A stretch of 30,237 nucleotides of DNA from an uncultured Clostridium sp. (GTDB lineage Bacteria; Bacillota; Clostridia; Lachnospirales; Lachnospiraceae), in NCBI GenBank assembly GCA_900543885.1, contig UQTA01000036.1, positions 1 through 30,237 on the forward strand. The letters are read 5' to 3'. The notes under the pieces are model-generated. The model did no database searches, was not told the origin of the DNA, and worked only from the letters and a program-made list of their open reading frames with translations. Below, one piece after another: positions 1 to 7,812 of this stretch. Both the position numbers and the translations under genes were made by a program. The stretch's first letter is position 1. Every line of letters starts with the position of its first letter.

Positions 1-1677
1 GGCAGCTCGTCCGAGGACGAATAGGGTACGGTCAGGAATGTAGCGAAGGATTACTATGCCGATCTGCTGGTTCCTGTAAGGGGGCAGTTCCAGTGTAAAG
101 GAAGTGGAAACACCTTTTAAAACAGTAGCGGACAGCAGATAAGAGGTAAAAAAAGTCATTGCGATCCCTAAAAGGATAAAAAGGGTGAGCAGCAGGGCGC
201 TGATCATGGAAGAAAACAATCCACTGGTATTTCCAGACAGAAAGATCAGTATCATTGTGATAAAAAGAGGAAGACGTCCGTTGCAGGGAATGAAATTATT
301 GGTAAGCATGGCGATCAGACGTTCCCTGGGAGAGTCGATGATGCGGCAGCCTGTGATCCCGGCTGCATTGCAGCCAAATCCCATGGCCATGGTCAGCGCC
401 TGCTTTCCACAGGCTTTGCAGCACTGGAAGGGGCGGTCCAGGTTATAGGCAATACGGGGCAGATAACCGGAATCTTCCAACAAAGTAAAAAGCGGAAAGA
501 AGATGGCCATTGGCGGGAGCATAACAGAAACGACCCAGGCAAGGACCTGGTAGATACCGTATATACAGGCATTTCGTACAGGTGCAGGAAAGCGAAGGAA
601 CATAAGGCTTTTTTCTAATACAGGCTGAAAAGAAAAAAGCAGTTGTGACAATAGGGCAGACAGACTGTTTGCTCCTACAAGAGTGATCCAGAAGATCAGG
701 GCTAAAAGAGCTGCCATAGCTGGATAGGCAGCCAGACGGCCTGTAAGGATGCGGTCTAATCTGCGGTCTTTTTCATTGTAATTTCGTTCTGGCAGTGTGA
801 CGCAAAGGGAAGCAATCTGTTCGGCACTGTTTACCAGACCGGAAACAATACGGTCCTGGATCCCTTCAGGAAAGAGCCCCTTTTGATTTAAATAAGAAAC
901 TGCCTGTTGGTTGGCTGCGCTTATTTCCAGGTCTGATAAAGGATTTTTACCGAAAAATGCAGATAATTGTTGTAAAAACAACGGATCGTTTTCTAAAAGC
1001 CTTAAAGCAATAAAGCGGGAGGAAAAAGCTTTTTTGCAGGAACGGCTGGAAGAAGGACATTGCCAGCGTGAAACAGAGGGCTCCAGAATTGAGATGGCTT
1101 TTTCTAATTCCCGGCAGTAGGTAACCTGATAATGTGGGACAGCAGGACTTTCTGTAAGATCATCAAGCCGGGAAAGAAAAGGCTCAAGTGTGCTTCTTTT
1201 TCTTGCGTAAGTGCCGACAACAGGTACACAAAGCAGGTCAGATAACTGGTCCAGATCGATATGGATGTCTTTTTTGGCTGCTTCATCCATGAAATTGACG
1301 CAGACCAATACCTGGTCTGTACATTCCATGATCTGCAGTACCAGGTTCAGGTTGCGTTCCAGACAGGTGGCATCACAGACTACCACAACTGCTGCATGTT
1401 TTTCAAAACAAATGAAATTACGCGCCACCTCTTCTTCGGCAGAGCGGGAAGAAAGAGAGTAAGTACCAGGTATATCCACCAGGGCATAATCATGGGAAGG
1501 ACTAGAGCATATTCCCCAGGCAGTGGAGGTAGTTACACCCGTCCAGTTCCCGGTATGCTGTTTTTTTCCATGAGTGAGATTATTAAACAGTGTACTTTTT
1601 CCTACATTTGGATTCCCGGCAAGGGCAACCACAGGATATCCTTTTGGAATATCCTTATTTTTGGTGTGATGTTTCAT
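1..1677 (-). CDS. feoB: Ferrous iron transport protein B (3' end outside window)
   Basis: FeoB is the GTP-gated inner-membrane channel for Fe(II) uptake. The reading frame is open from ATG at 1677 to the left edge: 559 codons, so the C-terminal part is missing because of the window. The N-terminal G domain shows G1 GNPNVGKST (about residues 21-29), G3 DIPG (68-71) and a G4-type NFMD (128-131). After about residue 320 the chain becomes strongly hydrophobic, with the usual Cys-containing gate segments (FQCCKACGKQ, GFGCNAAGI, NNFIPCNGRLPL). The start is supported by GGAAAGGAG five bases upstream. It overlaps the end of feoA by 23 bases, so the two are translationally linked. Nothing odd is seen in the visible part. 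Confidence 0.95.
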   Translation of the reverse strand, partial: MKHHTKNKDIPKGYPVVALAGNPNVGKSTLFNNLTHGKKQHTGNWTGVTTSTAWGICSSPSHDYALVDIPGTYSLSSRSAEEEVARNFICFEKHAAVVVVCDATCLERNLNLVLQIMECTDQVLVCVNFMDEAAKKDIHIDLDQLSDLLCVPVVGTYARKRSTLEPFLSRLDDLTESPAVPHYQVTYCRELEKAISILEPSVSRWQCPSSSRSCKKAFSSRFIALRLLENDPLFLQQLSAFFGKNPLSDLEISAANQQAVSYLNQKGLFPEGIQDRIVSGLVNSAEQIASLCVTLPERNYNEKDRRLDRILTGRLAAYPAMAALLALIFWITLVGANSLSALLSQLLFSFQPVLEKSLMFLRFPAPVRNACIYGIYQVLAWVVSVMLPPMAIFFPLFTLLEDSGYLPRIAYNLDRPFQCCKACGKQALTMAMGFGCNAAGITGCRIIDSPRERLIAMLTNNFIPCNGRLPLFITMILIFLSGNTSGLFSSMISALLLTLFILLGIAMTFFTSYLLSATVLKGVSTSFTLELPPYRNQQIGIVILRYIPDRTLFVLGRAA

Positions 1678-1918
1678 GGGGCTCCTTTCCGCAGATCAGA
1701 ATATTTCTGCTGTCGTTTTTTCGTATAGCGATCACTGCACCGCGGATCAGGTAAGCTGCCGGATCACCTAAGGGGCTTACTCCGACGCATTCTACCATGG
1801 TATTTTCAATCAGACCTATATCAAGAAAACGCCGGCGCATGTTTCCTGGAGATGTAAGGCAGCAGATACGTGCTTTTTCGCCGGGATTTATATCACTCAG
1901 ACAAAGAGGAAGGGCCAT
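1655..1918 (-). CDS. feoA: Ferrous iron transport protein A
   Basis: This 87-residue cytosolic protein has the SH3-like FeoA fold and is thought to assist or regulate FeoB. The visible family pattern is the N-terminal LSDINPGEKARI segment, the MRRRFLDIGLIENTMVECV core and the final RGAVIAIRKND strand; length is typical. A purine-rich stretch (GCAGGCAGG) lies about 8 bases before the ATG. It is the first gene of the feoA-feoB pair. I could not find a Fur box or a convincing promoter in the 90 bases between its start and the repeat at 2010-2160. Confidence 0.92.
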   Translation of the reverse strand: MALPLCLSDINPGEKARICCLTSPGNMRRRFLDIGLIENTMVECVGVSPLGDPAAYLIRGAVIAIRKNDSRNILICGKEPHETSHQK

Positions 1919-2009
1919 AAATATACCTGCCTGCAGAGTTCTTTGTATTTAACATATGACAGCAGGAGGCAAAATGTTATAAATATAATAAGATAGGGAG
2001 CTGAACTAT

Positions 2010-2160
2010 GTTATAATTCAGCCTTGCATCTTCTTGCCCGCTTACAGCGAACAAGAAGCTTTGGGCATCTGCCTTATGAAGATTTAGCGCCAAAAGCACT
2101 TATGAAAACAAGTTTTCAACGTACTTTTGACTCTAAATCTTCGCAAGGCTGAATTGTAAC
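2010..2160 (-). repeat. 151-bp MITE-like structured repeat, copy A
   Basis: This is one of two copies in the window; copy B lies at 20557-20707 in the opposite orientation. I count 8 differences in 151 positions. The ends form an 18-bp inverted repeat, with one non-Watson-Crick position here. Inside are a 10-bp stem (GAAGATTTAG/CTAAATCTTC) with nested smaller stems, and a second hairpin (CTTCTTG.../...CAAGAAG). No reading frame of note is present. It fills most of the gap between feoA and the plus-strand gene at 2254. The strand given is the one matching the plus strand of copy B. No target duplication is visible around this copy, so it may be the older insertion. Confidence 0.85.
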
Positions 2161-2178
2161 TCGATATTTGAAAATGAC

Positions 2179-2207
2179 TGGAAAATACAGGGAAAATAGG
2201 TTATACT
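2179..2207 (+). promoter_or_regulatory. Possible sigma-A promoter for the gene at 2254
   Basis: TGGAAA, 17 bases, TATACT, ending 46 bases before the ATG. The -10 box is good and the -35 box is weak. It lies just downstream of repeat copy A. Confidence 0.4.
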
Positions 2208-2253
2208 ATTAACAAATTAAAAATTAAAATTACAATAGGAGAAAGCAGAATTT

Positions 2254-2751
2254 ATGGAAGAAAATTACATTGAGTGGCTGGTAAAACGCAAAGATCCCGT
2301 TTATGCATGGCCGCTGAAAATACTGATGATCCTTGTCTGTGCAGTTTCTGTACTGGCAGCACTGCAGATCATGTTTGGGATCCTGATCCTGGCAGCAGCA
2401 GCTGTGGCAACTTATTTTGTGTTTTTAAATTTAAATGTGGAATATGAATATCTTTTTGCTGACGGCGGGTTCAGTGTGGACAGTATTCTTGGAAAAGCGA
2501 AAAGAAAGAAGAAATTTGACTGTGACAAAGAAGAAGTGCAGCTGATCGCTCCGGCAGATTCTTATGTTTTAAAGGATTATGAAAAACAGGGGATGAAAGT
2601 TTTAGACTGCACCAGCCATGTTCAGGGTGCAAAGGTATATGCTCTGATCAGCCAGAAAGGTTCACAGGTCACAAAAGTATTATTTGAACCGGGAGATAAA
2701 ATGCAGGCTGCCATGCGCCGGGTATTTCCGCGTAAATTTATTGCTGCATAG
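2254..2751 (+). CDS. Small membrane protein of unknown function (DUF6106-like)
   Basis: A 165-residue protein. The N-terminus (MEENYIEWLVKRKDP) is cytosolic-looking and amphipathic. It is followed by two adjacent hydrophobic segments (about residues 21-36 and 40-57) that could form one hairpin, then a soluble domain of about 100 residues starting with NVEYEYLFADGGFSVD. From memory this resembles the DUF6106 family found in Lachnospiraceae, but the match is not certain and no function is known. AGGAGAAAG lies upstream of the ATG. It is followed by the separately promoted guaB, so it is probably a single-gene transcript. Confidence 0.75.
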   Translation: MEENYIEWLVKRKDPVYAWPLKILMILVCAVSVLAALQIMFGILILAAAAVATYFVFLNLNVEYEYLFADGGFSVDSILGKAKRKKKFDCDKEEVQLIAPADSYVLKDYEKQGMKVLDCTSHVQGAKVYALISQKGSQVTKVLFEPGDKMQAAMRRVFPRKFIAA

Positions 2752-2823
2752 GAGAAATATTTCATAAGTTTTTTTCATAAGAAATTATAAGCAATTTCAA
2801 TGAATATTTTCGTGTAAATGGGT

Positions 2824-2852
2824 TTGACAATCCATATAAAATTTGCTAGTAT
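2824..2852 (+). promoter_or_regulatory. guaB promoter
   Basis: TTGACA, exactly 17 bases, TAGTAT. This is a near-consensus vegetative promoter, about 118 bases before the guaB start. Transcription would begin near 2859 and include the hairpin at 2875-2919. Confidence 0.75.
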
Positions 2853-2874
2853 TAGTTACTAATAAGAAGGCAGG

Positions 2875-2919
2875 AACGCCAGTGTCTGATAAAACCAATG
2901 TTTTTTTAGCACTGGCGTT
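2875..2919 (+). promoter_or_regulatory. Perfect hairpin in the guaB leader
   Basis: AACGCCAGTG at 2875-2884 pairs perfectly with CACTGGCGTT at 2910-2919. The 25-base loop contains a smaller AAAAC/GTTTT stem followed by a run of seven T. The outer stem lacks a T-run after it, so it is not a standard terminator. The inner stem plus T-run could be a weak one, which suggests an attenuator-like leader. I do not recognise a purine, PRPP or ppGpp riboswitch here. Confidence 0.55.
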
Positions 2920-2969
2920 ATATTGAACCTTCAGATAAAAAATTGACAAAGAAAGAGAGGAAAAAACGA

Positions 2970-4423
2970 ATGGGTACAATTATCGGTGAAGGCATTACCT
3001 TTGATGATGTGCTTTTGGTTCCAGCTTATTCAGAAGTGATCCCAAATCAGGTTAATTTAGGCACAAACCTGACTAAGAAGATCCGCCTGAACATTCCATT
3101 AATGAGTGCAGGTATGGATACAGTTACAGAGCATCGGATGGCGATCGCCATGGCCCGTCAGGGCGGAATCGGCATTATTCATAAGAATATGTCTATTGAG
3201 GCACAGGCTGAGGAGGTAGATCGTGTAAAACGTTCTGAGAACGGAGTTATCACTGATCCATTCTATCTTTCCCCTGAGCATACATTAAAGGATGCCAATG
3301 ACCTGATGGCAAAGTTCCGTATTCCGGTGTGCCGATCACAGAGGGCAAGAAGTTAGTTGGTATCATTACCAACCGTGATTTAAAGTTTGAGGAAGATTTC
3401 AGCCGTCCTATCAGAGAATGCATGACTTCCCAGAACCTGGTTACAGCAAAAGAAGGCGTTACTTTAAAAGAGGCAAAAGCGATTCTTGCAAAGGCAAGAG
3501 TAGAGAAACTGCCTATCGTAGATGATGATTTTAACCTGAAAGGCCTGATCACCATCAAAGATATTGAAAAGCAGATCAAATATCCGCTGTCTGCAAAGGA
3601 TAATCAGGGTCGTCTGTTATGCGGTGCGGCTATTGGTATCACTGCAAATGTTTTAGAGCGTGTGGAGGCACTGGTCAAGGCAAAAGTTGACGTAGTTGTT
3701 TTAGACTCTGCTCATGGTCATTCTGCAAATGTTATCCGCTGTGTAAAGATGATTAAAGAAGCATATCCGGACGTACAGGTCATTGCAGGTAATGTGGCAA
3801 CGGGTGATGCTACCAGAGCTTTGATCGAAGCTGGTGCTGACTGCGTTAAGGTTGGTATCGGACCTGGTTCTATCTGTACTACCCGTGTAGTAGCAGGTAT
3901 TGGTGTTCCTCAGATCAGCGCGATCATGGACTGCTATGCTGTTGCAAAAGAATATGGTATTCCGATCATTGCAGACGGTGGTATCAAGTATTCCGGTGAT
4001 ATTACAAAGGCGATCGCAGCAGGCGGCAGTGTTTGTATGATGGGAAGCATGCTTGCAGGCTGTGACGAGAGCCCGGGCGCATTTGAGCTGTATCAGGGAC
4101 GTAAATACAAAGTATACCGCGGCATGGGTTCTATTGCAGCAATGGAAAACGGAAGCAAGGATCGTTACTTCCAGACAGATGCGAAGAAACTGGTTCCGGA
4201 AGGCGTAGAAGGCCGTGTAGCTTATAAGGGTATGGTGGAAGATACCGTATTCCAGCTGTTAGGCGGTTTACGTTCCGGTATGGGTTATTGTGGAGCAAAG
4301 GATATCCCAACTCTTCAGGAAACAGGAAGATTTGTTAAGATCTCCGCTGCATCCTTAAAGGAAAGTCATCCACATGATATCCATATTACAAAGGAAGCAC
4401 CAAACTATTCTACTGCAGAATGA
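2970..4423 (+). pseudogene. guaB: IMP dehydrogenase, frameshifted (1-base deletion near 3321-3324)
   Basis: IMP dehydrogenase makes XMP from IMP with NAD, the first committed step to GMP. The first 118 codons read normally (MGTIIGEGITFDDVLLVPAYS onward). At 3321-3324 the frame breaks inside the first CBS domain: the sequence has ATTCCGGTG where ATTTCCGGTG would restore FRISGVPITEGKKLVG. The rest continues in the next frame to 4423, including the catalytic loop GPGSICTTRV, the MGSMLAGCDESPG phosphate site and the flap. Restoring one T gives 484 residues, the normal family length. The start at 2970 fits AGAGAGG upstream and the conserved N-terminus. As this gene is rarely dispensable and the loss is in a short T run, a sequencing error is as likely as a real mutation. 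Confidence 0.9.
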
Positions 4424-4442
4424 TAAATTAGTTATAGTTCAG

Positions 4443-4469
4443 GGTCGCCGCGTCAGCGGCGGCCTTTTT
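4443..4469 (+). terminator. Rho-independent terminator after guaB
   Basis: GTCGCCGC, GTCA loop, GCGGCGGC (one G-U pair), followed by CTTTTT. It starts 20 bases after the guaB stop. Confidence 0.85.
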
Positions 4470-4518
4470 GCGTTTCCGGGGATTTTGCAGGAAATGTGTA
4501 TCTGCAGGAAATGGTGAT

Positions 4519-4547
4519 TTGCAAAAATCATGCTGTCAGTATATATG
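4519..4547 (+). promoter_or_regulatory. Probable promoter of the Nudix gene
   Basis: TTGCAA, 17 bases, TATATG, ending 22 bases before the ATG at 4570. An 11-base direct repeat (TGCAGGAAATG at 4486 and 4503) lies just upstream; its meaning is unknown. Confidence 0.5.
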
Positions 4548-4569
4548 AGAAAGGGAAAAGGATACGGAT

Positions 4570-5055
4570 ATGGGAGAACGTTCAAAACTTACCACTTTAT
4601 GTTACATTGAAAAAGATGACAGTTATTTAATGCTTCACAGAGTCAGCAAAAAGCATGATGTAAATAAAGACAAGTGGATCGGCATTGGAGGTCATTTTGA
4701 AGAAAATGAGAGCCCGGAGGAATGTCTGCTTCGTGAGGCAAAAGAAGAAACAGGACTTACGCTTACGAACTGGAGTTTTCGGGGAATCGTGACTTTTATT
4801 TCCGAAGGCTGGGACACAGAATATATGTGTCTTTATACAGCAGATGGATATGAGGGAGAGCTGATCCCCTGCAATGAAGGCGTGCTGGAATGGGTTAAGA
4901 AAGAAGATCTTTTAAAGCTGAATCTGTGGGAAGGAGACAAGATCTTTTTAAAGCTTCTTCAGGAAAAGGCTCCTTTCTTTTCACTGAAATTGGCTTATAA
5001 AGGGGACCAGCTGGAAGAAGCAGTGCTTAACGGCAAAAAATTAAAGAAAATGTAA
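4570..5055 (+). CDS. Nudix hydrolase (MutT / 8-oxo-dGTP diphosphatase-like)
   Basis: This 161-residue cytosolic hydrolase cleaves a nucleoside diphosphate linked to another group; the closest recalled relatives are clostridial MutT-type 8-oxo-dGTP diphosphatases. A complete Nudix box runs from G41 to L63 (GHFEENE, seven residues, REAKEETGL), with the metal-binding REAKEE residues intact. The segment before it (LMLHRVSKKHDVNKDKWIGIGG) is typical of that subgroup. It has its own probable promoter and sits between two strong single genes. The true substrate cannot be read from sequence. Confidence 0.88.
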   Translation: MGERSKLTTLCYIEKDDSYLMLHRVSKKHDVNKDKWIGIGGHFEENESPEECLLREAKEETGLTLTNWSFRGIVTFISEGWDTEYMCLYTADGYEGELIPCNEGVLEWVKKEDLLKLNLWEGDKIFLKLLQEKAPFFSLKLAYKGDQLEEAVLNGKKLKKM

Positions 5056-5140
5056 CAAAATTGCCTGTTTTTGTAACCAGTATATGTGTTATGATGGAAT
5101 AGTTCAAAAGAAATATCATACAGAGAGGACTTAACCTTAA

Positions 5141-6619
5141 ATGAAAAAGAATAAAATATGCACATTTCTGGCATTCTATACGGCTGCTGTTTTATCTCTG
5201 TCTCTACCGGCCTGGGCCAGCCAGGTAACGATTTCCCCCTTAGATCCAGGGACATCCACTTCACAGAGTCAGGCGGTCCAGCCAACACAGCAGACTCAGC
5301 CATCAAACACCCAGAATACCGCGTCACAGACAACCGATATTTCTTCTATTGCAAAACCAACCATTGCATCTCAGGGAGCGGTTTTGTTAAATGCAGCGGA
5401 TGGCAGCGTACTATTTTCCAAGAACGGTGAAACACAGTACTATCCGGCCAGTATTACCAAACTGATGACAGCCCTTTTAGTAGCGGAAAACTGCAGTTTG
5501 GATGATACAGTTACTTTCTCTGCAACTGCCACCACGAATCTGGAATCTGGTGCAGTGTCCATTGGCATGACAGAGGGAGATACTATGACGGTCCGCCAGT
5601 GTCTGTATGCACTGCTGTTAAAGTCAGCAAATGAAGTGGGAAATGCTCTTGCGGAACATGTGGCAGGCAGCAATGCTGCTTTTGCAGAGAAGATGAATGC
5701 AAAGGCTGCTTCTTTAGGCTGTACCAATACCCATTTTGCAAATCCCCATGGTTTGAATGATCCCAACCATTATACAACACCACATGATATGGCTCTGATC
5801 GCCCGGGCGGCTTTTGCAAATGATATTGTAAAGACAGTGGCTTCTACCAGAACCTATACTCTTCCAGCTACCAAAAAGAACCCTTCTGGTCTGACTGTGA
5901 CCATGGGACATAAAATGTTAAATCCAAATGATTCCAGATATTATCAGGGCATCATTGGAGGAAAGACCGGCTATACCTCAAAAGCAGGAAATACGCTGGT
6001 AACAGCAGCTGAGAGGAATGGAGTCCGGCTGATCGCAGTTGTGATGAAGAGTCAGTCTACCCATTATACGGATACGAAAGCGCTGTTAGATTATGGATTC
6101 AAACTGGCAGAGGCAGGTGCCTTAAGCAGCCAGAACAGTTCTTCCAGCCAGAATAATCCTACCAGTCCTGCAGTGAAAGAAACGCAGGCTGTTTCTTCCA
6201 GTCAGGAATCCGCGCCAAGTGAAAGTCAGTCTAACCAGACCAGCGAAATTAAGTCTCCGGCTGGCTCTGTATCTTCCGACAATACAGGCGGTCCTGGTGT
6301 CACCACAGAACGAGGCTGGGTAAAGGATAACAACGGCTGGTATTATGTGAAAAATAATGGGACCAAAGCTGCCGGAGAATGGATCACAGACAGTGGAGAA
6401 ACTTACTGGATAGAAGCGGACCATTATATGGCCAAAGGCTGGAAAGAAATAGACGGAAAATGGTATTATCTCTGTTCTACAGGAAGTCTGGCAAAGAATG
6501 TGTGGAAAACAGGGGCAAACGGAGCCTGGTATTATCTGGGCCAGGACGGCGTCATGCTTACGAATACTACCACTCCGGATGGCTATAAAGTAGGAGCAGA
6601 CGGCGCCTGGATCAAATAA
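5141..6619 (+). CDS. D-alanyl-D-alanine carboxypeptidase (peptidase S11) with C-terminal wall-binding repeats
   Basis: This secreted penicillin-binding enzyme trims the terminal D-Ala from peptidoglycan stem peptides. It has a signal peptide (about residues 1-27, ending LPAWAS), a Ser/Thr/Gln-rich linker to about residue 70, and an S11 catalytic domain of about 75-325. The catalytic motifs are complete: S104-x-x-K107 (SITK), S162-A-N164 and K275-T-G277. A second Ser/Gln-rich linker (328-388) leads to choline-binding-type repeats (391-492) rich in Trp and Tyr-Tyr (GWVKDNNGWYYVKN and similar). The C-terminal amphipathic membrane anchor usual in PBP5-type enzymes is absent; wall repeats seem to replace it. 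It converges on the lysR gene with only nine bases between the stops and no obvious terminator. Confidence 0.93.
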   Translation: MKKNKICTFLAFYTAAVLSLSLPAWASQVTISPLDPGTSTSQSQAVQPTQQTQPSNTQNTASQTTDISSIAKPTIASQGAVLLNAADGSVLFSKNGETQYYPASITKLMTALLVAENCSLDDTVTFSATATTNLESGAVSIGMTEGDTMTVRQCLYALLLKSANEVGNALAEHVAGSNAAFAEKMNAKAASLGCTNTHFANPHGLNDPNHYTTPHDMALIARAAFANDIVKTVASTRTYTLPATKKNPSGLTVTMGHKMLNPNDSRYYQGIIGGKTGYTSKAGNTLVTAAERNGVRLIAVVMKSQSTHYTDTKALLDYGFKLAEAGALSSQNSSSSQNNPTSPAVKETQAVSSSQESAPSESQSNQTSEIKSPAGSVSSDNTGGPGVTTERGWVKDNNGWYYVKNNGTKAAGEWITDSGETYWIEADHYMAKGWKEIDGKWYYLCSTGSLAKNVWKTGANGAWYYLGQDGVMLTNTTTPDGYKVGADGAWIK

Positions 6620-6628
6620 GGCAGCTTA

Positions 6629-7534
6629 TTACCGGTAGTAATGTTCTACAAACTTTAAAAACTGCTTTACATAGGGTTTTAAGATCCTGTTTTTGCTGTA
6701 TACGATATAAAATGTACGGACCTGCGCAGCGCTCTCCAATGGAAAGGTGAGAAGCTGGTGGGTTCTTTCCATATCTTTTACACTGCGGGCAGAAAGAATG
6801 GAAACACCCAGACCGGAGGCAATGGATTTTTTGATGGATTCCAGATCATTCATACGGGCAACAATATTTAATGCGGAAAGGGAAATGTGGTGACGTTCCA
6901 AAAACAGGTCGATCTCCTTGCGGGTGCCGGATCCATTGGCACGAAGGATGAATGGACGGGAGAGAAAATGATGCAGAGCCACAGGTTCATCCTTTTTTAA
7001 GGCATCAGACAGTTCCAGGTATTCTGTTGTTACCGGAGCTGCCAGAACCAGAGAATCGGAACAAAACGGAACAAAGCAGCAGTCTTCGGCATCTGTTTTA
7101 GAACCGGTAAGTCCAAAATCCACAGCGCCCTGAACTACTTTTTCAATAGCATCAACACTGTCTGACTGCCAGATATGAAAATGAATGTCCGGCTGTATTT
7201 TAGAAAACTCTGCCAACAGTTCCGGCAGAAGATAAGAAGAAGGAATGGTGGAGGCACTGACATCGATCAGCTTCCATTTATTTCCAGCAAATTCATCTGT
7301 GATCTGGTCGCGCATATTTAACATATGAACAGCACATTCATAGAGCTGCATTCCGCGGTCCGTTACTTTCATCTGCTTGGTGGTACGGATCAAAAGTCGG
7401 GAATTCAGCTCTTTTTCTAATGCCTGGATATGAGAACTGATGGTTGGCTGAGTTAAATAGAGGTGTTTGGCGGCCTCTGAAAAACTTTTATAATCTACGA
7501 CGGCTACGAAAGCCTCTAATTGTTTAAATTCCAT
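6629..7534 (-). CDS. LysR-family transcriptional regulator
   Basis: A 301-residue DNA-binding regulator. Residues 1-60 form the LysR winged helix-turn-helix (MEFKQLEAFVAVVDYKSFSE, then AAKHLYLTQPTISSHIQALE). Residues about 88-300 form the periplasmic-binding-protein-like effector domain. The N-terminus resembles the CysL/CysB side of the family and, from memory, regulators annotated as selenium-metabolism-associated in clostridia; no selD or related gene is nearby to support that. It is divergent from the double-cubane reductase operon, with a dyad at 7709-7729 between them, so control of that operon and of itself is the natural inference. Its start has AAGGAGTCC eight bases upstream. Its leader is unusually hairpin-rich (see 7577-7687). 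Confidence 0.92.
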   Translation of the reverse strand: MEFKQLEAFVAVVDYKSFSEAAKHLYLTQPTISSHIQALEKELNSRLLIRTTKQMKVTDRGMQLYECAVHMLNMRDQITDEFAGNKWKLIDVSASTIPSSYLLPELLAEFSKIQPDIHFHIWQSDSVDAIEKVVQGAVDFGLTGSKTDAEDCCFVPFCSDSLVLAAPVTTEYLELSDALKKDEPVALHHFLSRPFILRANGSGTRKEIDLFLERHHISLSALNIVARMNDLESIKKSIASGLGVSILSARSVKDMERTHQLLTFPLESAAQVRTFYIVYSKNRILKPYVKQFLKFVEHYYR

Positions 7535-7576
7535 GGTTAAGGACTCCTTTTAATACTGTGTATAAATCGAAAGTCA

Positions 7577-7687
7577 GGGAGACTCAGGTCTCCCGCGCAT
7601 ACGCGCTTTACTGCCTGCTTACGCAGGCGATTCGCTCGTTAATGGCTTGTAAAAAACAAATGTCGCCTTCGGCGTCGCTTGTTTTTT
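7577..7687 (-). ncRNA. Array of hairpins in the lysR leader, possible attenuator
   Basis: Four hairpins stand in a row: GGGAGAC/GTCTCCC (7577-7594), GCGC/GCGC (7595-7606), GCCTGC/GCAGGC (7613-7628), and a terminator-like one at 7651-7687. In the last, AAAAAACAA pairs with TTGTTTTTT around an inner CGCC/GGCG stem. Read in the lysR direction the last is met first and ends in a T run. It would therefore stop transcription about 40 bases into the message unless something prevents it. It could also serve as a terminator for either strand. No known RNA family is recognised. Confidence 0.5.
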
Positions 7688-7696
7688 TCTGCGCTC

Positions 7697-7725
7697 ATTA
7701 TATCATAATTTATAGATAAAATCTA
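7697..7725 (-). promoter_or_regulatory. Possible lysR promoter
   Basis: On the minus strand TATAAT (7702-7697) lies 17 bases after TAGATT (7725-7720). The -35 box is weak and overlaps the dyad at 7709-7729, which is the usual arrangement for negative autoregulation by a LysR protein. Confidence 0.45.
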
Positions 7726-7729
7726 TAAA
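7709..7729. promoter_or_regulatory. Dyad operator between lysR and the reductase operon
   Basis: A perfect inverted repeat, TTTATAGAT, 3 bases, ATCTATAAA, contains the T-N11-A type spacing expected of LysR sites. A second shorter dyad (AATATC, 6 bases, GATATT) lies at 7747-7764, nearer the reductase operon. Both fall in the divergent intergenic region, the expected place for binding by the LysR protein encoded at 6629-7534. Confidence 0.6.
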
Positions 7730-7812
7730 TGCATATATTATACGTTAATATCCGATTAGATATTGAGAAAAATTGATGTTAAAATGAAAATAACGATTAG
7801 AGAGGTGAAATT

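Noticed and set aside
185..1728. Several plus-strand frames opposite feoB
   Set aside because: They are shadows of the continuous feoB frame, whose G-domain and membrane motifs are clear.
2010..2160. Target duplication around repeat copy A
   Set aside because: The eight bases on each side do not match in any alignment I tried, so none is claimed for this copy.
4486..4513. 11-base direct repeat TGCAGGAAATG before the Nudix gene
   Set aside because: Two short copies 17 bases apart are within what chance or an old slippage event would give, and they do not overlap the promoter boxes.
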